From Solirubrobacterales bacterium (lineage in GTDB: Bacteria > Actinomycetota > Thermoleophilia > Solirubrobacterales > Solirubrobacteraceae), in assembly GCA_003138355.1 (NCBI GenBank), contig PLFX01000026.1, forward strand, positions 1 to 64,000: a stretch of 64,000 bases of DNA. The letters are read 5' to 3'. Of the stretch, positions 35,175-42,046 are shown in pieces; position 1 is the first letter of the stretch, and each line of letters opens with the position of its first letter. Below the pieces are notes generated by a model. It made no database searches. It was not told where the DNA came from and saw only the letters and a list, made by a program, of their open reading frames with translations. The translations under genes and the position numbers were made by a program.

Positions 35175-35864
35175 TCATTGCTTGGTTGTCGCCAATCCCG
35201 GACTCGGGCGACCCTTCGGCCCGAGCCCAAGGCTTGTACATGCCTGCATCGCGCGCTGGAAGCTCGGCGAGCTCGGGTCGAGCCCGCTCCCCGGACCGCC
35301 GATCCGGACCGCGGCTTGCCCGCCCGAGCCGAACTGCGGGTCTGGGTAGTTCGTCACGCCGTGGCTGCGCATGCACTGCGAGAAGCGGAGCGCCGCCGCC
35401 TTCGCGGCCGCCTGCTGTGCGGGCGTGAAGTGGGGAGTGGGTAGATCCTTCCGGCATTTCCGCATCGCCGCCTGGAACTGCGGCGAGCGCGGATCGATGC
35501 CATTGCCGGAACCGAATTGGAGGGAACCGCCGGCCCCCGGGTCGGGGAAATTGGCGACGCCGTTCACGCGCATGCATCTCGAAAACTTGAGCGCTGCCTT
35601 GCGGCCGCCCGCTCCAATCGCCACCTCGACCGCGCCGCCGGCGCCGCCCGCGCTGGCCGCCGAGCCGCTGCCGGCAGAGCCGACCGAAGAGGAGCCCGAG
35701 CTCGACGCGCCGGCGGTCCCCGAGGCGTGGTGCGACTTGCCGAGCGTGGCGACGCTGGGCGAGCTGCCGCCGCCGCAGCCGGCTAGCGCGGCCGCGATCG
35801 CCAGCGCGGCAAGCGCCGCGAGCGCGGTGGGTCGACGACGCGAGAGGGCGATCGGGTTCGTCAC
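35175..35864 (-). CDS. Lipoprotein with two CMR/FPDP modules (copy A)
   Basis: 229 residues. Signal peptide MTNPIALSRRRPTALAALAA with lipobox LAGC, then VATLGKSHHAS as in copy B and a Ser/Gly/Ala linker. The modules are FSRCMRVNGVANFPDP ... DPRSPQFQAAMRKC and FSQCMRSHGVTNYPDP ... DPSSPSFQRAMQAC. It is a paralogue of copy B arising by duplication. It is the first gene of the minus-strand exporter operon, divergent from the response regulator, and the extracytoplasmic location matches the kinase sensor domain. GTG start at 35864. Confidence 0.86.
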   Translation of the reverse strand: MTNPIALSRRRPTALAALAALAIAAALAGCGGGSSPSVATLGKSHHASGTAGASSSGSSSVGSAGSGSAASAGGAGGAVEVAIGAGGRKAALKFSRCMRVNGVANFPDPGAGGSLQFGSGNGIDPRSPQFQAAMRKCRKDLPTPHFTPAQQAAAKAAALRFSQCMRSHGVTNYPDPQFGSGGQAAVRIGGPGSGLDPSSPSFQRAMQACTSLGLGPKGRPSPGLATTKQ

Positions 35865-35926
35865 GTTCTCTTAAGCGGTGTCCGTATGACCGGCGTTCCT
35901 GACGCACCGATGAATAGCTCCCGTCC

Positions 35927-35967
35927 GGTTACACCCTGGGTACGGCCCTCGTTACCTGGCTGTAACC
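35927..35967. promoter_or_regulatory. Dyad GGTTACA-N27-TGTAACC in the divergent promoter region
   Basis: GGTTACA (35927-35933) and TGTAACC (35961-35967) are exact inverted repeats, with a further GTTACC at 35951-35956 between them. They sit between the exporter operon and the two-component genes, where a response-regulator dimer site would be expected. No defined -10/-35 pair is clear. Confidence 0.45.
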
Positions 35968-36034
35968 ACCGTCCGCGCATGCTGGAGAAACGCACTGACG
36001 CCCGGCGAACGGTCAGACTGTGTGTGGCGCCGCG

Positions 36035-36694
36035 ATGCGCGTACTGATCGTCGAAGACCACAAGGAGCTTGCGCAAACGATCGCGCTGGGCCTGCGCCGT
36101 GAGGGCATGGCGGTCGACGTCGCGCTTGACGGCGAGACCGGTTTGCGCCGCGCGCTCCAGGACACCTACGACGTCGTCGTGCTAGATCGCGACCTGCCGC
36201 TCGTGCACGGTGACGACGTCTGTCGCGCGCTGGTCGCCGCGGCGGTGCGGGCGCGCGTGCTGATGCTGACCGCCGCGGACAACGTCGAGAGTCGCGTCGA
36301 CGGGCTGAGTCTCGGCGCCGACGATTACCTGTCCAAGCCGTTCGCCTTCGCCGAGCTTGTCGCGCGCGTTCGCGCCCTTGTCCGCCGCGGCCAACCGGCG
36401 CGGGCGCCGATCCTGGCGAGTGGCGACATCCGCCTCGACACGACGCAGCGCGTCGCGACGCGCGGCGGTCGTCGACTCGAGCTCAGCCCGAAGGAGCTGG
36501 CGGTGCTCGAGCTGCTGCTCGCGGCCGATGGCGCGCCGCTTTCGGCCGAGGAGCTGCTGGAGCGCGCCTGGGACGAGTACGCCGATGCATTCAGCGGCGT
36601 CGTAAAGGTCACGATCAGCCGGCTGCGCCGCAAGCTCGGCGAGCCCGCGGCGATCGAGACGGTGCCGCGTGCCGGTTACAGGCTGCGGTCGTGA
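36035..36694 (+). CDS. OmpR-family response regulator
   Basis: 219 residues. Receiver domain with acidic pair VEDH, phospho-acceptor Asp in VVVLDRDLPLVHGDD, Thr in LMLTAAD and Lys in YLSKPFAF. The C-terminal winged helix ends RRKLGEPAAIETVPRAGYRLR. ATG 36035 gives the standard MRVLIVEDH start. Partner of the next gene (GTGA overlap). The likely target is the divergent exporter operon, via the GGTTACA dyad. Confidence 0.95.
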   Translation: MRVLIVEDHKELAQTIALGLRREGMAVDVALDGETGLRRALQDTYDVVVLDRDLPLVHGDDVCRALVAAAVRARVLMLTAADNVESRVDGLSLGADDYLSKPFAFAELVARVRALVRRGQPARAPILASGDIRLDTTQRVATRGGRRLELSPKELAVLELLLAADGAPLSAEELLERAWDEYADAFSGVVKVTISRLRRKLGEPAAIETVPRAGYRLRS

Positions 36695-38220
36695 CGCACC
36701 GACGGCTGAGCGAACGCCTGACGCGCCGCTGGCGACCGTTGCCGCTGCGGACGATCCGACTGCGCTTGACGCTCGTCTACGGCGGTTTGTTTCTCGTCTG
36801 CGGGGCGGCGTTGCTGGGCATCACCTACGGCCTCGTGTCGAGCCAGTACACGACGAGCTTCTTCATCAAGAGCGGCGCCGACCAGGTTGCGACGCAGGTC
36901 GGGGAGGTCGGCGGCGCCCTCTCCCGCAGCTTCACCGCCAGCGGCGCGAACCCCTACAGCGCGGCGCCCGCCGTCAAGCTGGCGATCGGCGGTTCGAGCC
37001 CCGTGGCGGCGCTGGCGTTCTCGAAGTGCATGCGAGCCAACGGCGAGCCCAACTTTCCCGACCCTATCGCCAAAGGCAGCATCTGGCTGCTGCACATCGC
37101 CGCGGTCGATCCCGGCTCGCCGCGGTTCGTCGCGAGCACGCAGACGTGTGGGAAGGGCCAGGCGCTTCACGTCACCCGCTCGGTCTCGGTCACGGTGCAC
37201 GCGCTTGGCACCGGCGGCGGCAACATCACCGTCGTGCCGTCGGGTGCGCTGCGGGCCGGCCTCGACCTCAACGCTCCGTCGAGACACTACCTCGAGACGG
37301 CCGCAGTCGGCCAGGTGAACGCGGCGCGCGGGCGGCTGCTGCTCGAGCTCGGCATCGCACTGGCGATCACCGCGCTGATCGCAATCGGCCTCGGCTGGGT
37401 GGTTGCCGGGCGCGCTCTGCGGCCGCTGCGTGAGATCACGGCGGCGGCACAGGAGATCTCCGCGACGAGCCTGCACCGGCGGCTCGGCCTCAGCGGTCCG
37501 GACGATGAGCTGCGCCGGCTTGGCAACACGTTCGACCGCCTGCTCGAACGGCTCGACCGGGCGTTCAGTGCACAGCGCCAGTTCGCCGCGAACGTATCGC
37601 ACGAGCTGCGCACGCCGCTCACCTACGAACGTACGCTGATCGAGGTCGCGCTAGCCGACCCGAACGCCGACGCGCACCAGCTGCGAGCGGTATGCGAGCA
37701 GTTGCTGCGCTCCGGCGAGCAGCAGCAGCGGCTGATCGACGCGCTGCTCGATCTCTCCCGCGGACAGCGCGGCATCGAGGCGCGCGAGCCGATCGATCTG
37801 GCGGAGCTCGTCGGGCGCGTGATGACCGGTATCCACGCAAAGGGGCTGAGGGTCGAAGCCTCACTGCAGCCGGCAAGCGCAACAGGCGAGCCCCGGCTCG
37901 TCGAGCCTCTGGTCGCCAACCTCATCGCGAACGCCGTCGTCCACAACGTGAACGACGGTTGGATCGAGGTCTCCACCGAGACCCGTGAAGGTCGCGCGAC
38001 GCTCAGCGTGAAGAACAGCGGGCCGCTCGTCGACGTGGCGGACGTCGACCGCCTCTTCGAGCCCTTCGAGCGCATCGCGGGCGCCCGTACCACCGGCGGC
38101 GAAGGTGTCGGCCTCGGCCTCTCCATCGTCAAGGCGATCGCCGAGGCCCACGACGCAACCATCACCGCGCACCCAATCCCCGAAGGCGGCCTCGCAATCA
38201 CCGTCACCTGGGCGCCATAG
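36691..38220 (+). CDS. Sensor histidine kinase with a CMR/FPDP extracellular module
   Basis: 509 residues. Helix 1 (about 27-50), an extracytoplasmic sensor (about 51-208), helix 2 (about 210-235), HAMP (RALRPLREITAAAQEIS), H-box SHELRTPL with His304, N-box NLIANAVVHN and G-box GVGLGLSIVKAIAEAH. The sensor contains FSKCMRANGEPNFPDP, then DPGSPRFVASTQTC (C113 and C153), the same two-Cys module as the two lipoproteins across the divergent promoter. This suggests that kinase and lipoproteins share a ligand or interact. GTG start coupled to the regulator. Confidence 0.92.
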   Translation: MTHRRLSERLTRRWRPLPLRTIRLRLTLVYGGLFLVCGAALLGITYGLVSSQYTTSFFIKSGADQVATQVGEVGGALSRSFTASGANPYSAAPAVKLAIGGSSPVAALAFSKCMRANGEPNFPDPIAKGSIWLLHIAAVDPGSPRFVASTQTCGKGQALHVTRSVSVTVHALGTGGGNITVVPSGALRAGLDLNAPSRHYLETAAVGQVNAARGRLLLELGIALAITALIAIGLGWVVAGRALRPLREITAAAQEISATSLHRRLGLSGPDDELRRLGNTFDRLLERLDRAFSAQRQFAANVSHELRTPLTYERTLIEVALADPNADAHQLRAVCEQLLRSGEQQQRLIDALLDLSRGQRGIEAREPIDLAELVGRVMTGIHAKGLRVEASLQPASATGEPRLVEPLVANLIANAVVHNVNDGWIEVSTETREGRATLSVKNSGPLVDVADVDRLFEPFERIAGARTTGGEGVGLGLSIVKAIAEAHDATITAHPIPEGGLAITVTWAP

Positions 38221-38469
38221 CCGCCACTACCAGCGAAGCTCACCCGGGCCGGCACCGGCGGGAGACGCCCCCATCCCGGCCCAGACGGAGCGCACGCGAA
38301 GCCCGGCGAGGAGCCCATCCCACCACGGGCACGCCACATCACCCGAGCGCAAGGATGGGCCCGCAGGCGTCAGAGTTCTGCCAATAGCGCAACCCCTCGC
38401 AAGGTCCGGCGTTCTTGCTGGCGAACGCGTTCCCCAGTGGTCCGCAAGTCAAGGTCGAGGAGGTTCAAC
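38221..38469. other. 249-bp spacer upstream of the secreted-protein gene
   Basis: No credible gene. Contains a ribosome-binding site GAGGAGG (38457-38463) for the gene at 38470. No clear promoter elements. Confidence 0.5.
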
Positions 38470-39150
38470 ATGCGCAAACTCCGCTCGCGCTCGAAAGCCG
38501 TCAGGTTGACGGCTGCAACGGTCTTATGTCTGGGCGCCGCCGGTGCCGCCTACGCCGCGACGGGAACCAGCCAATTCGTCGGGCCCGCCGGCAACATCAC
38601 GAGCTGTCTGCCGCCGCGTGGCGGACAGGTTCATATCTGGCTGCCCGGGCACCACTGCTCCGGCGGCTGGGCGCAGCTCAATTGGGGCGCCGTCGGCGCC
38701 ACAGGCCCGGCCGGTGCGACCGGTGCGACAGGTCCGGTCAATCCGTCGGCCAACACCGTCAACGGTCAGACCATCTCGAAGTTCATGCTCAAGGTGCCGA
38801 CGCCCGGCTCCGGTACGACGACCTCGACGCTCTACAGCGCGAACGGGCTCACGATCCTCGCCGAGTGCGACAGCTCGGGCAACGCGAGCCTCGTGGCGAA
38901 CGGTCCGTCGAGCAACGACTCCGAGCTGACGGTCAGCGGCGAGTCCAACGGCGGCACCTTCGGCTCGCAGACGAACAATCTCGGCGCCTCGAGCAACGCG
39001 ACGCTCGGACCCGCGGCATCCGGGCACTCGTCGTTCGCCTACGCGAGCAGCTCGGGCACCGTCCTGACGGGCAGCATCGGCTACCAGAAGGCCAGCTCGT
39101 TCGCGACCTACGCCGGTTGCGCGTTCTTCGGCGACCTCATCTCCGGCTGA
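38470..39150 (+). CDS. Secreted protein with a short collagen-like segment
   Basis: 226 residues. A signal peptide (RLTAATVLCLGAAGAAYA) probably cleaved near AYA-A, a region with two Cys, a short Gly-X-Y run (GATGPAGATGATGP, about residues 78-91) and a Ser/Asn/Gly-rich beta-type C-terminus with a final Cys pair (AECDSS, YAGCAFF). Such proteins occur in families of surface proteins in actinobacteria. No function is known. ATG 38470 has a strong ribosome-binding site. A hairpin terminator follows the stop. Confidence 0.78.
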   Translation: MRKLRSRSKAVRLTAATVLCLGAAGAAYAATGTSQFVGPAGNITSCLPPRGGQVHIWLPGHHCSGGWAQLNWGAVGATGPAGATGATGPVNPSANTVNGQTISKFMLKVPTPGSGTTTSTLYSANGLTILAECDSSGNASLVANGPSSNDSELTVSGESNGGTFGSQTNNLGASSNATLGPAASGHSSFAYASSSGTVLTGSIGYQKASSFATYAGCAFFGDLISG

Positions 39151-39157
39151 CTGCGGT

Positions 39158-39201
39158 GGCCGCCGTACCTGCGCGCCGCCACCCGCGCAGGTGCGACGGC
39201 C
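39158..39201 (+). terminator. Hairpin terminator after the secreted-protein gene
   Basis: GGCCG (39158-39162) and ACCTGCGCG (39167-39175) pair with CGCGCAGGT (39184-39192) and CGGCC (39197-39201). The loop is CCGCCACC and a 4-nt internal mismatch separates the two stems. It begins 8 bases after the stop. No T-run. Confidence 0.55.
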
Positions 39202-39365
39202 ATCCTCGTCAGGCGGGAACAACGGCCGCAAGCGCCAGCCGCCCGGCCGCTCACCCCCCGAGAGCCACCACCCAACCGTCCCACCACACGACAACGCGAA
39301 GCCAGACGAGGAAGCCGGCGCCAAGCGGATCCGCGACTCGAGCGCCTGCTACGCCGGCTCCGCAG

Positions 39366-40442
39366 TCAACATATCCGCGGCAACGGGTCTCCCGCGAGCG
39401 TGTCGACCACGCGCGAGCCGCCGAAGGTCGTGTCGAGGATCACCATCCCGGGCCGCTCTTCGCGGATCTCGCCGATCAGGGTGGCTTCGCGGCCGAGCGG
39501 GTGCGCGCGCATCGTTGCGAGCGCGACCTCGGCTACCTCGGGCCCGACGATCGCGATCAGCTTGCCTTCGTTGGCGACATACAGCGGATCGATGCCAAGG
39601 ATTTCGCAGGCACCGGCGACTGTCGCGGCCACCGGGATCGCGCTCTCGTCGATGACGATGCCCGTGCGCGAAGCGCGCGCAAGCTCGTTGAGCGCGGTGG
39701 CGACGCCGCCGCGGGTCGGGTCGCGCATGCAGTGGACAGCCGCACCGCAGGCGGCGAGGAGGGCGGCCACGAGCCCGTGCAGCGGCGCCGTGTCGCTCTC
39801 GATCGCACCTTCGAGCTCGAGCTCTCCGCGCGCGACGAGGACGGCCATCCCGTGGTCGCCGATCGTGCCCGAAAGGAGAACGCGGTCGCCCGAGCGGATC
39901 TCCTGCGCGCCCAGCTTGCTACTAGCAGCGACCAGCCCGATGCCGCTGGTCGAGATGTAGAGCCCGTCCGCTTTGCCCCGCTCGACGACCTTGGTGTCGC
40001 CGGTCGCGATCGGCACCCCGGCCTCGCGCGCCGTCTCGCCGAGCGAGGCGACGTAGCGCGCGAGCTCCGCCACCGCGAGGCCCTCCTCGAGGATCAGGCC
40101 GGCGGAGAGCGCGAGCGGCTGCGCCCCGGACACGGCGAGGTCGTTGATCGTCCCGTGGACCGCGAGCCTTGCGATGTCGCCGCCGGGGAAACTCAGCGGC
40201 TTGACGACGTAGCTGTCGGTGCTGAACGCGAGCTGCGTCCCGTCCTCGAGCTCGAGGATCGCAGCGTCGGCGAGCGGTTCGAGCAGCGAGTTTCGCAGCG
40301 CCGGCAGCAACAGGGCCTCGACGAGCGCCTGCGAGGAACGCCCGCCGGCTCCGTGCGCAAGCGTGATCCGCTCGTCGAGCAGGCGGCGTGAGGCGCGCTG
40401 GCGGCGGGCCTCGATCCGCTCGAGGACCTCGCGCTCGTCCAT
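39366..40442 (-). CDS. hypE: Hydrogenase maturation protein HypE
   Basis: 358 residues. Dehydrates the carbamoyl group on its C-terminal Cys to a thiocyanate that becomes the CN ligand of the NiFe site. The protein ends in the diagnostic PRIC. AIRS/PurM-fold landmarks: LAHGAGGRSSQALV, FSTDSYVVKPLSFPGGDI, VHGTINDLAVSGA, MRDPTRGGVATALNE. ATG 40442 shares bases with the hypD stop (TAATG). The frame remains open upstream over hypD without relevance. Confidence 0.96.
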   Translation of the reverse strand: MDEREVLERIEARRQRASRRLLDERITLAHGAGGRSSQALVEALLLPALRNSLLEPLADAAILELEDGTQLAFSTDSYVVKPLSFPGGDIARLAVHGTINDLAVSGAQPLALSAGLILEEGLAVAELARYVASLGETAREAGVPIATGDTKVVERGKADGLYISTSGIGLVAASSKLGAQEIRSGDRVLLSGTIGDHGMAVLVARGELELEGAIESDTAPLHGLVAALLAACGAAVHCMRDPTRGGVATALNELARASRTGIVIDESAIPVAATVAGACEILGIDPLYVANEGKLIAIVGPEVAEVALATMRAHPLGREATLIGEIREERPGMVILDTTFGGSRVVDTLAGDPLPRIC

Positions 40443-41563
40443 TACGCCGGCGTGCGCTCGCTGCGGCGCTCGAGCCGCCCGTAGTTGTAATAGGCGGCGC
40501 AGGCGCCCTCGCTCGAGACCATGCACGTCCCGATCGGCCGCTCCGGCGTGCACGCAGTCCCGAAGACCTTGCACTCCCAGGGACGCAGCGCGCCGCGCAG
40601 CACCTCGCCGCATTGGCATGCGGGCGGGTCGGCGACGCGGGTGCCGGGCAGCTCGAAGCGCCGTTCGGCGTCGAATTGCCCCCAGCGCTCCCGCACGCCC
40701 AGCGCGCTGCGCTCGATGAACCCGAGCCCGCGCCACTCGAACGTGTCGCGCACCTCCATCGTCTCCTCGATCACGGCGAGCGCGCGCTCGTTGCCCTCGC
40801 GCCGCACGACGCGCACGTACTGGTTCTCGACTTCGCAGCGCCCTTCGGTGAGCTGGCGCAACAGCATGTAGATGCTCTGGAGCACATCGAGCGGCTCGAA
40901 GCCGGCGACGACGACGGGCTTGCGGTACTCGGATGCGATGAACTCGTACGGCTGCGTCCCGATCACGGTCGAGACGTGTCCGGGGCCGATGAACCCGTCG
41001 AGCTGGAGGTCGGGCGCATCGAGGATCGCGCGCAGCGGCGGCGGCACGAGCACGTGGTTGCAGAAGATGGAGAAGTTATTGGCGCCTTCGGCGCCGGCGC
41101 GAAGCAGCGTCAGTGCCGTAGACGGCGCGGTCGTCTCGAAGCCGATCGCAAAGAACACGACCTGGCGATCCGGGTTCTCTCGCGCGAGCCGCAGCGCGTC
41201 GAGTGGCGAGTACACCATCCGCACGTCGGCGCCGCGTGCCTTCGCGTCGAGCAGCGAGCCGTTTGTCGCTGGCACGCGCAGCATGTCGGCGAACGTCGTG
41301 AAGATCACCCCGTCCTGCTCGGCGATCGCGATCGCGTCGTCCTGGCGGCCCATCGGGATCACGCAGACGGGACAGCCCGGGCCGTGCACGAGCTGCACCT
41401 CGGCCGGCAACAGATCCTCGATCCCGTGACGGTAGATCGCATGCGTGTGGCCGCCGCAGATCTCCATCAGCTTGTAGCTCGAGCCCGGCTCGACGAGCGC
41501 CGCGATCCGCTCAGCGAGGCCGGCCGCGATCTCGCCCGAGCGGTATTCGCTCAGGTGCTTCAC
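40442..41563 (-). CDS. hypD: Hydrogenase maturation protein HypD
   Basis: 373 residues. Redox-active Fe-S scaffold that with HypC assembles the Fe(CN)2CO unit. Visible: MEICGGHTHAIYRHG, HGPGCPVCVIP, the Fe-S cysteines in CQCGEVLRG ... ECKVFGTACTPERPIGTCMVSSEGAC. Full length. Coupled to hypE and to the hypC-like gene at 41560 (ATGA). Confidence 0.97.
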   Translation of the reverse strand: MKHLSEYRSGEIAAGLAERIAALVEPGSSYKLMEICGGHTHAIYRHGIEDLLPAEVQLVHGPGCPVCVIPMGRQDDAIAIAEQDGVIFTTFADMLRVPATNGSLLDAKARGADVRMVYSPLDALRLARENPDRQVVFFAIGFETTAPSTALTLLRAGAEGANNFSIFCNHVLVPPPLRAILDAPDLQLDGFIGPGHVSTVIGTQPYEFIASEYRKPVVVAGFEPLDVLQSIYMLLRQLTEGRCEVENQYVRVVRREGNERALAVIEETMEVRDTFEWRGLGFIERSALGVRERWGQFDAERRFELPGTRVADPPACQCGEVLRGALRPWECKVFGTACTPERPIGTCMVSSEGACAAYYNYGRLERRSERTPA

Positions 41564-41778
41564 TGGACGACCCGTTCGAGCGCGACGCCCGCGTGACAGA
41601 GGAGCTGCTCGCCGAGCTCGACGGGAGCGACGAGCTCGACCGCGACCTCCTCGCGCGCGCCGCCTGCCCCCCGCGATGGGGGGTCACACTCGACGACCGC
41701 GCTCTGCCCGCGCAGCTCGACGACGCGCGCGACGATCGCGACGTCACCGCACGTGATGCAGCTGCACGCGTCCATCAC
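41560..41778 (-). CDS. Second HypC-like hydrogenase chaperone
   Basis: 72 residues of the HypC/HybG/HupF family: CSCITCGDVAIVARVVELRG ... GEQLLCHAGVALERV. Canonical HypC has an essential Cys at position 2. Here the first cysteines are at 5, 7 and 10, so either the real start is later or the role is modified. It overlaps both hypD and hypC. A HypC paralogue may serve the large subunit while the other serves HypD. That split is inference. Confidence 0.8.
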   Translation of the reverse strand: MMDACSCITCGDVAIVARVVELRGQSAVVECDPPSRGAGGAREEVAVELVAPVELGEQLLCHAGVALERVVQ

Positions 41779-42044
41779 TCGATCCTGCTCGCGCGGAGCT
41801 CCCCGAGCTCCTGCTCGTAGGGGGCGCCGAGCGTCTCGAGCAGCTCACGGGTGGCGAGCGCCTCCGACTCGTCGATCCGCGAGAGGGCGAACCCGACGTG
41901 CAGCAGCACCCAATCGCCGACGTCCACATCGCCATCGAGGAGCGCCACGTTGACGACGCGCCGTACGCCCGAGACGTCGACCTTCGCGAGCTGCAGCTCC
42001 GCGTCGATCAGCTCGACGACCTGTGCTGGTATCCCAAGGCACAT
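41775..42044 (-). CDS. hypC: Hydrogenase maturation chaperone HypC
   Basis: 89 residues. Begins MCLGIPAQVVELID with the essential Cys2 and has DWVLLHVGFALSRIDE typical of the C-terminal helix. Carries the Fe(CN)2CO unit between HypD and the large subunit. Overlaps the second HypC-like gene by four bases and follows hypF directly. Confidence 0.95.
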   Translation of the reverse strand: MCLGIPAQVVELIDAELQLAKVDVSGVRRVVNVALLDGDVDVGDWVLLHVGFALSRIDESEALATRELLETLGAPYEQELGELRASRIE

Positions 42045-42046
42045 GC

